Shown: piece after piece, positions 25,274 through 34,907 of the stretch
How the letters are laid out: each line of letters opens with the position of its first letter
Position numbering within the stretch: position 1 is the first letter of the stretch
NCBI GenBank assembly: GCA_027486845.1
Contig: JAIXOL010000078.1
Location: 62,001 to 126,000 of the forward strand
Length of the DNA: 64,000 nucleotides
Origin: Cytophagaceae bacterium
GTDB taxonomy: Bacteria; Bacteroidota; Bacteroidia; Cytophagales; Spirosomataceae
Reading direction: 5' to 3'
The notes under the pieces: generated by a model
What the model saw: only the letters and a program-made list of their open reading frames with translations
Databases searched by the model: none
What the model was told of the DNA's origin: nothing
Program-made: the position numbers and the translations under genes

Positions 25274-25320
25274 TGTAGAGTTTAGAATGAAGTGATACAT
25301 TCTTCATTCTAAACTCTACA
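25274..25320 (-). terminator. 19-bp perfect hairpin overlapping the LolD-type gene stop codon
   Basis: TGTAGAGTTTAGAATGAAG (25274-25292) pairs perfectly with CTTCATTCTAAACTCTACA (25302-25320). The right arm contains the stop codon (25316-25318) of the minus-strand ATPase gene. It may terminate or insulate the ATPase transcript before the transporter. Its sequence resembles the repeat at 387-573. Confidence 0.65.
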
Positions 25321-25969
25321 CTAATATAATTCCATCTTGCATAACCAATTTTCGGTCGGCCATATTTGCCAAATGTTCGTTATGAGTAATAATAACAAAT
25401 GTCTGATTGAATTGTTTTCTTAGTTCAAAAAACAATTGATGTAATTCTTCCGCATTTTTTGAGTCGAGATTTCCACTTGGTTCATCGGCAAAAACCACCG
25501 CTGGAGAGTTGATTAATGCCCTCGCAACCGCTACACGCTGTTGTTCGCCCCCCGAAAGCTCCGATGGAAAATGTTTAGCTCTATCTTTCAGTCCCAGCAA
25601 TTGAAGCAAATCTTCTGCTCTTTTAGTTGTATCTGCATTATCTTTTCCACCAATCCAAGCTGGTAAACATACATTTTCGATGGCAGTAAATTCGGGCATA
25701 AGATTATGAAACTGAAAAATAAAACTAATTTTTTCGTTTCTAAACTTGGCCAGTTCTTTGTCTTTTAAGGCACTATAATTAATTCCATTGAGTAGAACCT
25801 CGCCAGAATCTGCCTTATCAAGCGTGCCTAAAATTTGTAAAAGTGTAGTTTTTCCTGCTCCAGATGCTCCCACAATCGAGATTACTTCTCCTTGATTTAT
25901 CTCTAAATCTATTCCTTTTAAAACTTGTAAGTTTCCGTAGTTTTTCTTAATGTTCTTAGCTGTTAGCAT
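25316..25969 (-). CDS. lolD: LolD/MacB-type ABC transporter ATP-binding protein
   Basis: Cytoplasmic ATPase of the LolD/MacB family, expected to power extraction of lipoproteins from the inner membrane or a related envelope export step. Motifs: Walker [10 protein letters not shown] (about 35-43), Q-loop [13 protein letters not shown], signature LSGGEQQR, Walker [14 protein letters not shown]-switch ITHNE. The FQFHNLLPEFTA-like Q loop is typical of LolD. Length 217. No permease is adjacent; the window has a LolC/E-type permease far away (61803), which is a possible partner. Confidence 0.85.
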   Translation of the reverse strand: MLTAKNIKKNYGNLQVLKGIDLEINQGEVISIVGASGAGKTTLLQILGTLDKADSGEVLLNGINYSALKDKELAKFRNEKISFIFQFHNLMPEFTAIENVCLPAWIGGKDNADTTKRAEDLLQLLGLKDRAKHFPSELSGGEQQRVAVARALINSPAVVFADEPSGNLDSKNAEELHQLFFELRKQFNQTFVIITHNEHLANMADRKLVMQDGIILV

Positions 25970-25979
25970 ATATTTTATT

Positions 25980-27863
25980 TTACCAATTGGTGAATAAGGT
26001 GATTTTCTCCAAATTTGTTTTGTTTATTTCAAAAAGTCCATTCTGTGACCCAACATATATATATGAATTACAGACACAGAAGCAAGTTATGCCTTCTTTA
26101 AAATTGTCAATTATTGGATTTTTTAATACTTCAAATTTTTCACTTGTTGACTTTATGATATTTCCATTTCCAAGTAAAATCCATAACGTATTATTATCAA
26201 AGTACATTTTATAAAAACTGGTATTTTTAAAAGTTGGAAGCTTATAGTCAGGAATACAAATAACACCATTTGAGGTTGTTAAAATATTTTTATTTGTTAG
26301 AAAGAAAAGGTTGTTTTTTATATCGTTTTGTGATTGAATTACTGTTTGATTCTGGAATTCAAATTTACCATTTAACGCATCGTATTTATAGACTAATGAT
26401 GAATATTCGCCTTTTCCTGCCCAAATAAAACCTTCCTTATCTTTTTTGACAAAATTGATATATTCATCGTGCCTCTGATTTGGATTTAGTTGAAACCTCT
26501 CTGGTATGAAACTTCGATTATACCTAAAAAGTCCTTCTCTGGTTCCAATCCACAAGTTTTTATCATTATCAAATATAAATGAATTTATTTCGTCGTTGTT
26601 GAGACCGTTGTTATTTCTATCAAAAACTTCCCAATTGTTGTTTTTTAATTTTAATAAACCCGTGGATGTTCCAAACCACCGAGTTCCATCATTTGAGCTC
26701 GAAAAATCATGAACATATTTGTAATTGAAATTTCCTATTTTTTCCAAATCATAGCTTACCCAATCTTTTCCATTGAATTTGTGTAATCCTTTAGAAGCAT
26801 TAATCCAAAGGGTATCATTATTGCAGAAAAAATTTGAAATAGTATTGCTTTCGAGTGGATTGTCTGATGGGATAACGCTTTTAAAGGTGTTGTTTTCAAA
26901 TTTATAAACACTTCCCAAAGTATAGCTCACATAAGCATTATTGGCTTCATCCAACTTAATTTGAGATGCCATATTAGAGGTTTCGTCATTGTAAAAAAAC
27001 GTCCAATCTTTATTATTGTATTGTAAAATACCGTTGGAACTAGCAAACCATTTAGTATCATTTTTGTCTATTACGATTTCATTTACACCCGCAAAATTAG
27101 GGTTATCGTCAAACCGTATTTTACTCCATTTAGCGGTTTTGCTATCATAAAATCCAATTGCACTTTTTGGAATGATACCTACCCATATATTGTCGTTCTG
27201 GTCAATTCCATGGGAAATTATTGAAATTCGACTCCCAAGTTCCTTGAAAAGACCATCTGTATCAATTTTGGTTAATGTGCTGAATTTTAAATCAAATTTA
27301 TAGATTTCTTTGTAAGTTGATAACCATAAATTTTGTTTGAAGTCAATACTAACACTCGAAATATTCTCAATTTTATTTATTCCTGTGTTTTTGAATATTT
27401 TTACATCTTTTCGGTTGAAAACGAAAAGCTGTCCCAATGAGTCAATAATCCATTTCTGTTTATTTCTATCAATGACAAATAGTTTTAATTTTTTGAGTGG
27501 AAGGATGACTAAATGTTGCTTTAACGTATCAATCGGACGAAAGGTCTCCCCATCATATATTGTGTATTTGGGTGCTGATGTGTTTTGTATCCATAATTTA
27601 CCTTCTTCATCCATTCCGGTGAAATAACTTCTTTGTGAATGCCTAGAAAAATTCTGTTTGATTAGCTCATTTTTTTGCGTTTTCAGGTTTTTCTTAAAAA
27701 TTCCAATCGTGTTTTCCCAGTAAAAATCACTTTCACTGACGAAATAAGACCCAACTTCCTTTTTAGTGTAATAATGCTTATACTTATTTACTTGTGCAAA
27801 AACTTTGGTAACATGGAGTAACAGAAATATTAAAGCCAGAAGTAATATGTTTGGTTTTTTCAT
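25980..27863 (-). CDS. Exported beta-propeller protein with two-component-regulator-type repeats
   Basis: A 627-residue exported protein, signal peptide about residues 1-23 (ending TKVFAQ). It consists of many about-40-residue blades of the Reg_prop kind, such as [37 protein letters not shown] and [17 protein letters not shown]. In hybrid two-component sensors these propellers precede a Y_Y_Y domain and a kinase; here neither follows, so it is a free-standing propeller or sensor fragment. The LolD-type gene starts only 10 nt downstream, so the two are probably cotranscribed. Ligand unknown. Confidence 0.8.
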   Translation of the reverse strand: MKKPNILLLALIFLLLHVTKVFAQVNKYKHYYTKKEVGSYFVSESDFYWENTIGIFKKNLKTQKNELIKQNFSRHSQRSYFTGMDEEGKLWIQNTSAPKYTIYDGETFRPIDTLKQHLVILPLKKLKLFVIDRNKQKWIIDSLGQLFVFNRKDVKIFKNTGINKIENISSVSIDFKQNLWLSTYKEIYKFDLKFSTLTKIDTDGLFKELGSRISIISHGIDQNDNIWVGIIPKSAIGFYDSKTAKWSKIRFDDNPNFAGVNEIVIDKNDTKWFASSNGILQYNNKDWTFFYNDETSNMASQIKLDEANNAYVSYTLGSVYKFENNTFKSVIPSDNPLESNTISNFFCNNDTLWINASKGLHKFNGKDWVSYDLEKIGNFNYKYVHDFSSSNDGTRWFGTSTGLLKLKNNNWEVFDRNNNGLNNDEINSFIFDNDKNLWIGTREGLFRYNRSFIPERFQLNPNQRHDEYINFVKKDKEGFIWAGKGEYSSLVYKYDALNGKFEFQNQTVIQSQNDIKNNLFFLTNKNILTTSNGVICIPDYKLPTFKNTSFYKMYFDNNTLWILLGNGNIIKSTSEKFEVLKNPIIDNFKEGITCFCVCNSYIYVGSQNGLFEINKTNLEKITLFTNW

Positions 27864-28005
27864 AAATTAGGATTTTCAATCACTACTTGTAAGAATCGCT
27901 GTTATTAAATTTGTTATAAATCTAAATGATAAAATTTTGCTTAAAAATAAGCCTTTTTTGCATATAATTTTTCGTAAATTTTAATCTTACAGCAAATTAG
28001 CAATA

Positions 28006-28042
28006 AATTGATAATTGATAATTGATAATTCATAATTGTTCA
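28006..28042 (+). repeat. AATTGATAATTGATAATTG tandem repeat upstream of sucC
   Basis: Three tandem TTGATAA units followed by TTCATAATTGTTCA in the sucC leader region. Its end is nearly the same as the arm TTGATAATTGTTCA at 3612-3625, so it looks like a related dispersed repeat. Confidence 0.5.
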
Positions 28043-28086
28043 CTAATTTAGCAAAAAATTTAAAACTAAAAAAAATCCTACTTTAC

Positions 28087-29301
28087 ATGAACGTTCACGA
28101 GTATCAAGGTAAAGAAATACTAAGCCGTTATGGTGTACGAATCCAGCGTGGTATCGTAGCCGAAACACCTGAGCAGGCAGTAGCTGCCTATCAGCAAATT
28201 GCCGAAATGACTAACTCTAAGTTTGCCGTTGTGAAATCTCAAATTCATGCAGGCGGACGTGGTAAAGGAAGTATCGTAGGCACTGAGCAAAGAGGTGTGC
28301 AATTAGCAAAATCTGCTGATGATGTAACAAGAATCTCAACAAATTTGCTTGGAAATGTATTAGTAACTATCCAAACTGGTGCAGAAGGCAAGAGAGTAAA
28401 CAAGATTTTGGTTGCTGAAGATGCTTATTATCCTGGTGAGAGCGAGCCAAAAGAATATTATATGGGAATTTTGCTTGATAGAGCAAAAGGCTGCAATGTA
28501 ATCATGGCCTCGACTGAAGGTGGAATGGATATCGAAGAAGTTGCTGATCATACTCCTGAGAAAATATTCAAAGAGTGGATTGACCCGCGTGTTGGTTTAC
28601 AGGCTTTTCAAGCTCGTAAAATCGCCGATAAATTAGGGCTTTCTGGTACTGCAAATAAAGAAATGGTGAAGTTTGTGACTTCATTGTATCAGGCTTATGT
28701 TGAGTCAGATTCTTCGATGTTTGAAATAAATCCAGTTCTGAAAACATCTGATAATAAAATTTTAGCAGTTGATGCTAAAGTAAATATAGATGATAATGCC
28801 CTTTATCGCCATCCAGCTTTAGCGGCGATGCGTGATGTGGAAGAAGAAGATCCATTAGAAGTTGAGGCGTCAAATAATGATTTAAATTATGTAAAACTTG
28901 ACGGAAACGTTGGTTGCATGGTAAATGGTGCTGGTTTGGCAATGGCTACAATGGATATTATCAAATTAGCTGGTGGTGAACCTGCAAACTTTTTAGACGT
29001 AGGCGGTGGAGCAAATGCAAAAACTGTTGAAGCTGGTTTCAGAATTATTTTGAAAGACCCGAACGTGAAAGCGATTTTGATTAATATCTTTGGTGGAATT
29101 GTTCGTTGCGACCGTGTTGCTACTGGTGTTGTTGAGGCTTACAAAGCTATCGGCGAAATCCCAGTGCCAATCATTGTTCGTTTACAAGGAACAAACGCTG
29201 CTGAAGGTGCTGCTATCATCAACGAATCTGGTCTGAAAGTATATTCAGCAATTGTTTTAAAAGAGGCAGCTGAGTTAGTTGAAAAAGTATTGAAGGACTA
29301 A
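28087..29301 (+). CDS. sucC: Succinate-CoA ligase (ADP-forming) subunit beta
   Basis: TCA-cycle enzyme, beta subunit, with an ATP-grasp domain; makes ATP or GTP from succinyl-CoA. Start at ATG 28087 (MNVHEYQGKEILSRYGV, the standard family start); the ORF upstream to 28036 is leader. Visible motifs: KSQIHAGGRGK (nucleotide loop), LEINP-like MFEINPVL, NVGCMVNGAGLAMATMD and NIFGGIVRCDRVA. Length 404. The alpha subunit sucD is not adjacent, so the two subunits are encoded separately, as is common in this phylum. Confidence 0.95.
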   Translation: MNVHEYQGKEILSRYGVRIQRGIVAETPEQAVAAYQQIAEMTNSKFAVVKSQIHAGGRGKGSIVGTEQRGVQLAKSADDVTRISTNLLGNVLVTIQTGAEGKRVNKILVAEDAYYPGESEPKEYYMGILLDRAKGCNVIMASTEGGMDIEEVADHTPEKIFKEWIDPRVGLQAFQARKIADKLGLSGTANKEMVKFVTSLYQAYVESDSSMFEINPVLKTSDNKILAVDAKVNIDDNALYRHPALAAMRDVEEEDPLEVEASNNDLNYVKLDGNVGCMVNGAGLAMATMDIIKLAGGEPANFLDVGGGANAKTVEAGFRIILKDPNVKAILINIFGGIVRCDRVATGVVEAYKAIGEIPVPIIVRLQGTNAAEGAAIINESGLKVYSAIVLKEAAELVEKVLKD

Positions 29302-29339
29302 AAAAAGTCCACATTTATCCTTGGGTAAGTTTTCTGTAT

Positions 29340-29377
29340 AAAAAAATCCTGATAGGTTTACTTATCAGGATTTTTTA
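29340..29377. terminator. Bidirectional terminator after sucC
   Basis: AAAAAATCCTGATA pairs with TATCAGGATTTTTT (14 bp, loop GGTTTACT), followed by T-rich sequence on the plus strand. It lies between convergent sucC and the HMA gene. Confidence 0.85.
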
Positions 29378-29420
29378 TTAATTTATGTTGATTGCACTGT
29401 TGATTGTCGATTGCAAACAT

Positions 29421-29777
29421 TTAATCTTTGTGAGCAGCGGCTGACTTTTGGCAACAGCCCGGAAGTGCATCGTGAGATTTTTGGTTGGCTACTACCTCAT
29501 CTGCATCGTATCCAATTTTTGAAATCACTTCTTTGATTTTTGCTGGACTTGTCTTTTTGGTGTTGTATGTAATCGTTACAACTTTATCATCCAAGTTTAA
29601 ATTCGAATTTACAATTCCTTTAGAAACACCTAAATCACGTTCGATGCGTTTTTTACACATACCACATTTAGCTGAAGTTTTAATTTTTAACTCAGCAGTT
29701 TTTGGCGGTTCTACCGCTAAGCTTACTAATGTGCTGATTATCAGTATAATAGCTAAAATTGAAATGGTTTTTTTCAT
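29421..29777 (-). CDS. Exported heavy-metal-associated (HMA) domain protein
   Basis: A 118-residue exported protein. I start at ATG 29775-29777 (MKKTISILAIILIISTLVSL, signal or anchor), skipping 8 upstream residues. The HMA domain covers about 29-95 with the metal-binding pair C38-G-M-C41 (AKCGMCKKRI) and GYDADEV at the end. The C-terminus adds a second Cys pair and a His (PGCCQKSAAAHKD). Expected to bind Cu(I) or another soft metal in the periplasm. It is the last gene of the minus-strand metal block that includes the TonB receptor. Confidence 0.85.
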   Translation of the reverse strand: MKKTISILAIILIISTLVSLAVEPPKTAELKIKTSAKCGMCKKRIERDLGVSKGIVNSNLNLDDKVVTITYNTKKTSPAKIKEVISKIGYDADEVVANQKSHDALPGCCQKSAAAHKD

Positions 29778-29821
29778 TGTTTTAGTGCGGTACGTCGCCA
29801 CGATTTTTTATTTGTAAAAAT

Positions 29822-30895
29822 TTATTCTTTTAAAACTATTCCGTTTGGTAAGCTTCCAACCGAAATATCTTTAGATTTTAAATGAGTGATTGCATCAATG
29901 ACCGAAACTGTATTTCCTTTTTGATTAACCACAAATGCCCTTTTCATATCTTTTGAAAAAGTAATTGCATGTGCATCATTGCCTGAAATAATTGTACCTT
30001 TTAAACTCCAAAGATTACTTTTTCGTTCAAAATAAGCAACTTTATTTTCCCCTGCTTGGCAAACCCATAGTTCATTAAGTGTTTGATTATAAGCGATTTG
30101 ACCAGGTGTAAACACCACATCTAAATAATCAATTACGGTTAAGGTTTTTGCATCAATGATATTTATAGTATGAGCAACTTTGTTCTCAACATAAATTTTA
30201 TCATCCACACCTGCCCAAACATTTGTTGGGAAAGCATCTACTTTTATGGTTTTTATAATAGCTTTCGTTTGAGAATTTATCACATATACAAAACTACTTT
30301 CACCTAAAGCAACAAAAACATATTTTCCGTCTTTTGAAAATACTACCTCACTTGGGTCTGCCCCGAGTACAATTTTGGTTTTTAAAACTCCATTTGTGGC
30401 ATTATAAATGAACATTTCGCCTGAATGAGTTGCACTTGCCGACCAAATTTCACTACCATCCACATTAAAAGCAGCATTGAAATTAGTATTCGGTAATGCT
30501 ATTTTCAATAATGTTGAACCTGTTTTTGTATCAATGACTGCAATTCCCCCTTTTTTGTCAGTAGCATTGTGTAGGGCTGCGTGTCCGAGCGTAAAATCAT
30601 GCTCAGGTGTTGCCACTACCAGCTTTTTGCCATCAGTCGACAGATTAATGTGATGAGGAAAACGACCAATCTCTGTCAATTGAATGATGTTTTTAACGCT
30701 TAATTCATTCAAATCTAAAACTGAAATCGTGTTGCTGCCTCCATTTACAACATAAGCTTTAGGATAATCTGTTTCTACTAATGGAACGAGTTCTTCAACA
30801 ACTTTTTTTGATTTACACGAAAATAAAATTCCTCCCCAAATCAAACTGCCACCAATAAAAGCAATTATTGAATAAAATTTCCTTTTCAAGACCAT
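29822..30895 (-). CDS. YVTN-type beta-propeller lipoprotein (copy 2, downstream of the receptor)
   Basis: A 357-residue lipoprotein (Cys27 in GILFSC) made of a seven-bladed YVTN-type propeller; blades read like GGSNTISVLDLNELS, TDKKGGIAVIDTKTGS and KGNTVSVIDAITH. It shares FPHHI-LS-DG-KL, GH---H, DAHAI-FSKD and a closing SLPNGIVLKE with the paralogue at 33231. The conserved His residues (FPHHI, PEHD, LGHAALH, NDAHA) could coordinate metal. It lies between the TonB receptor (87 nt upstream) and the HMA gene (44 nt downstream). Likely anchored in the outer membrane as a binding partner of the receptor; this is inferred. Confidence 0.8.
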   Translation of the reverse strand: MVLKRKFYSIIAFIGGSLIWGGILFSCKSKKVVEELVPLVETDYPKAYVVNGGSNTISVLDLNELSVKNIIQLTEIGRFPHHINLSTDGKKLVVATPEHDFTLGHAALHNATDKKGGIAVIDTKTGSTLLKIALPNTNFNAAFNVDGSEIWSASATHSGEMFIYNATNGVLKTKIVLGADPSEVVFSKDGKYVFVALGESSFVYVINSQTKAIIKTIKVDAFPTNVWAGVDDKIYVENKVAHTINIIDAKTLTVIDYLDVVFTPGQIAYNQTLNELWVCQAGENKVAYFERKSNLWSLKGTIISGNDAHAITFSKDMKRAFVVNQKGNTVSVIDAITHLKSKDISVGSLPNGIVLKE

Positions 30896-30982
30896 TATTT
30901 TTGTTTTCTATTATTACAAAACGAATCTACTTAGTTTATCTATATATCAAGAATAAAATATATTGGTTTATGGTTTAGAAAA

Positions 30983-33229
30983 TTAAATTCTACCTCCAAG
31001 TTTGTAGCGGGTTCCGAAATAAATAACACGACCTACAACTGGACCCCATGCACTTCCTGCATCAAATCTACTTCCAAATGGATTATCTGGAGTGACAATT
31101 GGGTCTTTTTGACGGAAATTTGTTAAGTTTTCTCCACCAAGATAAATATCCCATCTTCTAAATGAACGACTTATTTGAGCATTAAGATTCACAAAAGCTG
31201 GGGCGTATTGTATCGGCATAGCTTCGTAACTTGTGTGAACATAAGCTGTTGATAAATTTGGAATTCTACGTTGGCCATTGTATTGTAATGTTATATCAAA
31301 TTTCCATTTATCAAAGGGTAGGGCATAGCCGGCATTAAACAAAATTCTATCTCTTGGTACAAACATTTTTTGCACCGTTATTTCTTGATTTAAAGATTTT
31401 CCAAGTGTTTGCCAAACATCTGAATAGCGATAAGCAACCTTCAACTCAAGTCGAGGAATTGGCATAAGATTTAGTTCAACTTGTGCTGAATTTGCATAAT
31501 TATTGCCTTGTGAATTATAAAAATATAAGAAATTTGGATGTTCGGTATCGCCAATTAATTGATTTTGGAAGCGAGTATGATATAAATCAATAATCAAATT
31601 AGATTTGCCAAAAGTTTTGGTTAAGCTTACGCCATAATTCCACGAAACCTCGGGTCTGATATTTTCTAAGATGCGTACTGTTCTTGAACTCACTAAATTT
31701 CCAAAATATTCGGCAAATGGGTTGGCAGTTCGAAAGCCTTTTCCTGCCGAAAGACGTAAGGCTGTATTTTCGGTTGCATTATATAATACGTGTAGGCGAG
31801 GCGTAAAAATCGTACCATAAAGATTATGGAAATCGAGCCTAGAACCTGCTACTGCGGTTAATTTTTCGAGGTTTTTATAGGTATATTCAAAAAAACCACC
31901 TTTTACTATTTCTTCTCTTTTGAAAATCAAGTCAGCAAATTTTTCATCGTAATTATCATATAAAAAACTTAATCCGGCTTTGTATGAATGATTGGTATTA
32001 CCAAAAATATCTTGATAAATCAAATTACCGTAAAGAGTTTGTTGTTTTCCATCATACGGTCGAAAACCGAACTGTGATTTTGAATCATGAAGGACGCCGT
32101 TAACTATTAATCCTAAGCCTCGATATGGTTTTGACTGATAAAGTTTGGCAGTTTTTGAAAAAAACTCAGCTCGATTTGTCGTATTAGAGAATCTATAAAT
32201 AAGGTTATCAAGCGATAAAGGATTTTTACTGATTTGACCGCCCAAACGTGTATCATAGAGGTATTTTACACCAAATTGAGCCACCATTTTATCAGATTCG
32301 TATTTCCAACGATTGATAAAATTAGCTTGCGTGTATTTTGGCAAGTCATAAAAATTATCGTTGTTTTTATCAATTGTGGTTTGCATCGTAGAGCCATGAG
32401 TAAGTAAGGCTACTGACCATTTGGGCTTAATTTCTGTTTTTTGTTTAAAAATATGTGCTAAATTTAGGTTTATTTCTCCACGTCCTAAGCTATTAACGTA
32501 GGTATTTAAGTAGACTTTCTCAGCCAAATCTGGTTTTTGAAGCTCAACATTGATTTGTCCTGTCATCGACTCATAACCATTCACTACCGAACCTGCACCT
32601 TTCCCAATGTCAATTGATTGAATCCATGTGCCAGGAATATAATTTAAGCCGAAAGTGGTTGCCAATCCTCTAATTGAGGGTATATTTTCCACGTTAGTTT
32701 GAACATAAGTTCCAGCCAAACCTAAAAGTTGGATTTGCTTTGCACCCGTAACTGCATCGGCATAACTGACTGAAACTGAGGCGTTTGTCTCGAAACTTTC
32801 AGAAAGGTTACAACAAGCAGCTTTTGCTAAAGCCTTTGAAGTTAAGATTTCAGTATGAATCGGTGAAAGTCTATCAATCGAGGTAGAACTGCTACGAACG
32901 ACTACTTCCTGCAATTGGTTTTCGGATTGAAGATAAACTCTTAAATCTGTTTCATTACTTATTTCTAGCGTATCAGATTTATAGCCTACAAAGCTGATAA
33001 TCAGTTTCTTAGACTTGGTACGTGCAATCGAAAATTTTCCTTCATTATCGGTTGTTGTTGCTATTTTTGTGCCAAGCCAGTTTACTGTCGCTCCAATGAT
33101 TGCTTCTTCTTTATTATTACTTTTATCTAAAACTACACCGTTTACGTTTTGGGCAAAGCATGTACTTCCTGTTATAAGTAGAAGCATGAGGAATTGCCAA
33201 TTTGTACTTTGTCGAATGTGATTCCTCAT
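30983..33229 (-). CDS. TonB-dependent outer-membrane receptor, metal-associated context
   Basis: A 748-residue outer-membrane receptor: signal peptide (ending GSTCFAQ, about 1-27), carboxypeptidase-regulatory-like domain (about 29-100), plug (about 110-245) and 22-strand-type barrel to the end (YFGTRYKLGGRI). The plug carries an adjacent Cys pair at residues 139-140 (KAACCNLSESFETN) just before the plug fold, followed by LLGLAGTYVQTNVENIPSIRG and VVNGYESMTGQINVELQKPD. It sits between two paralogous propeller lipoproteins and near two HMA proteins, so a metal or metallophore ligand is the best inference. The upstream propeller gene ends 1 nt before this start. Confidence 0.88.
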   Translation of the reverse strand: MRNHIRQSTNWQFLMLLLITGSTCFAQNVNGVVLDKSNNKEEAIIGATVNWLGTKIATTTDNEGKFSIARTKSKKLIISFVGYKSDTLEISNETDLRVYLQSENQLQEVVVRSSSTSIDRLSPIHTEILTSKALAKAACCNLSESFETNASVSVSYADAVTGAKQIQLLGLAGTYVQTNVENIPSIRGLATTFGLNYIPGTWIQSIDIGKGAGSVVNGYESMTGQINVELQKPDLAEKVYLNTYVNSLGRGEINLNLAHIFKQKTEIKPKWSVALLTHGSTMQTTIDKNNDNFYDLPKYTQANFINRWKYESDKMVAQFGVKYLYDTRLGGQISKNPLSLDNLIYRFSNTTNRAEFFSKTAKLYQSKPYRGLGLIVNGVLHDSKSQFGFRPYDGKQQTLYGNLIYQDIFGNTNHSYKAGLSFLYDNYDEKFADLIFKREEIVKGGFFEYTYKNLEKLTAVAGSRLDFHNLYGTIFTPRLHVLYNATENTALRLSAGKGFRTANPFAEYFGNLVSSRTVRILENIRPEVSWNYGVSLTKTFGKSNLIIDLYHTRFQNQLIGDTEHPNFLYFYNSQGNNYANSAQVELNLMPIPRLELKVAYRYSDVWQTLGKSLNQEITVQKMFVPRDRILFNAGYALPFDKWKFDITLQYNGQRRIPNLSTAYVHTSYEAMPIQYAPAFVNLNAQISRSFRRWDIYLGGENLTNFRQKDPIVTPDNPFGSRFDAGSAWGPVVGRVIYFGTRYKLGGRI

Positions 33230-33230
33230 T

Positions 33231-34289
33231 TTATTGATTTTTTATGACAATTCCGTTTGGTTTTTGTCCAACCTGAACATCTTTGATTTTTGTATGACTA
33301 GTAGTATTAACTATTGAAACACTAAGGTTTTTTTGATTTGTTACATAAGCAAGTTTCCCATCTTTTGAGAAAGCAATTGCATGTGCATCTAAACCAGTTT
33401 GTATGCTGCCAGCCTTTTTCCATTTATTGTTTTCTCTCACAAAATAATATACAAAACTTTGACCTGCATTGCTCACCCACATTTCGTTTAATAATTGATT
33501 GTAAGCAACATAACCGGGTATAAAACCTAAATCAACAGTTTCTATAACCTCTAATTTATCGACATTAATTACACTGACTGTCTTTCCGACTTCATTATCG
33601 ACATACATATTTCCATCTGCTCCTGTCCAAGCTCCGACTGGTTCAGAACCCACAGCTATTGTTTTTATAACTTTTTTTGTTTGAATATCAATTACCGAAA
33701 CCGAATTACTGCCACCATTGGCTGCAAAAGCATATTTTTCGTTGGCCGAAAATGTTACTTCTGCTGGTTCTTTTCCGACTGCAATACTATTTTTTAGCAC
33801 CATTGATGTGGCATCAAATACCAAAGTTTTACCATCATGTTCCATTGATGTAGTCCAAATTTCAGTTCCATTTGGAGAGAAAATAGAATTATGATTTGGT
33901 TTAGACAGTTCTTTAGTTGAGAGTACTTTTCCAGTTTTTGCATCAACAATCAATATTTTTCCTCTTGTTTCATGTGTTTCTGTATGGCCTTCAGTTAAAT
34001 CAACTCCTGGAACGCCTATACTCAATTTTGTTCCATCTGGTGAGAGATAGATATGGTGAGGAAATACAACATCGTCCGCCATATTATGAGTTGCGTGCTT
34101 ACTTACAGTATGGTTAAGTTTGATTGTACTTGTTTGGTCACTACTTAAGTCAATGACCGAAATTGTTGTGCTTTCGCCATTGATAACAAAGGCAGACGGA
34201 GACGTAATATTTAGTAATGGCTGTGTCTCATCAGTCGAACAAGAAAAAGCTACAACTATTAGGAACAAGGATATTGCTATTTTTTTCAT
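33231..34289 (-). CDS. YVTN-type beta-propeller lipoprotein (copy 1, upstream of the receptor)
   Basis: A 352-residue lipoprotein, Cys17 in VVAFSC; the next residues STDET put an acidic pair close to the lipid anchor, similar to surface-export signals in this phylum. Seven YVTN-type blades (GESTTISVIDLSSD, GGSNSVSVIDIQTKK). Histidine-rich insert after blade 1: HTVSKHATHNMADDVVFPHH, then EGHTETHETRG and KPNHNS. A paralogue of the protein at 29822, with the same closing phrase KPNGIVIKN. Coupled tightly to the receptor gene (1-nt gap), so a surface partner that hands metal or ligand to the receptor is a reasonable hypothesis. Confidence 0.8.
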   Translation of the reverse strand: MKKIAISLFLIVVAFSCSTDETQPLLNITSPSAFVINGESTTISVIDLSSDQTSTIKLNHTVSKHATHNMADDVVFPHHIYLSPDGTKLSIGVPGVDLTEGHTETHETRGKILIVDAKTGKVLSTKELSKPNHNSIFSPNGTEIWTTSMEHDGKTLVFDATSMVLKNSIAVGKEPAEVTFSANEKYAFAANGGSNSVSVIDIQTKKVIKTIAVGSEPVGAWTGADGNMYVDNEVGKTVSVINVDKLEVIETVDLGFIPGYVAYNQLLNEMWVSNAGQSFVYYFVRENNKWKKAGSIQTGLDAHAIAFSKDGKLAYVTNQKNLSVSIVNTTSHTKIKDVQVGQKPNGIVIKNQ

Positions 34290-34340
34290 ATTTAATATTT
34301 TTTGATGAGGAATAATCCCTTGATTATTAGTCGATTAAGT

Positions 34341-34901
34341 TTACATATTTTCAAAATCGAAAACGATGCTTAAATATTCCCAAGTCATCTTGATTGTGCC
34401 TTTCTTCATATTTTTCGCAATTATTTCATAAGTAAGGGCTTCTGTTAACTCTTTATTTTTCTTAGGTTTAACTATTATTCGGATAACATCATTTTCGGCT
34501 TTATAATCGTCGGCTAGATGCATATCCCAAGTTTTGCTTAAAATCACCGTCCATTTATCTTTATTTGGAATAGTAAAGAAACCATACTTGCCTTTTGGTA
34601 GGTGTTTGCCTTCAATCATGATATCTTTAGAGAAATCAATCCATGTAGCTTTGTGAGCTCCTGTTGACCAAACTTGGTTATATGCAACTAAACCATTCCA
34701 AATATTGCGACCACGTACACTAGGTGAACCGTATTCAATATGTACGTGATTATCACCTATCATTTCCATTTTTACCATTTTTGGGCTTTTCGGCTTTGTC
34801 GCTATTGTGTTGGTGTCAACTTTTAGTTGATGATTTTCATGTTGAGCGAAAGAAACAATTGCTGAAAGTAGACAAAAAGTGATTGTTGATATTTTTTTCA
34901 T
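34341..34901 (-). CDS. DUF2911 family exported protein
   Basis: A 186-residue exported protein of the DUF2911 family, signal peptide about residues 1-19 (ending AIVSFAQ). Family words: IEYGSPSVRGRNIWNGLV, WSTGAHKATWIDFSKD, LPKGKYGFFTIP and WTVILSKTWDMHLADDY. Function is unknown; the mature N-terminus (HENHQLKVD) adds two His. It lies 6 nt after the PepSY gene and 51 nt before the first propeller gene, inside the metal block. Confidence 0.85.
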   Translation of the reverse strand: MKKISTITFCLLSAIVSFAQHENHQLKVDTNTIATKPKSPKMVKMEMIGDNHVHIEYGSPSVRGRNIWNGLVAYNQVWSTGAHKATWIDFSKDIMIEGKHLPKGKYGFFTIPNKDKWTVILSKTWDMHLADDYKAENDVIRIIVKPKKNKELTEALTYEIIAKNMKKGTIKMTWEYLSIVFDFENM

Positions 34902-34907
34902 CTTATT

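Noticed and set aside
28006-28042. TTGATAA tandem repeat as a CRISPR-like or iteron array
   Set aside because: Only three 7-bp copies, AT-rich and without spacers; it fits the general AT-rich spacer repeats.
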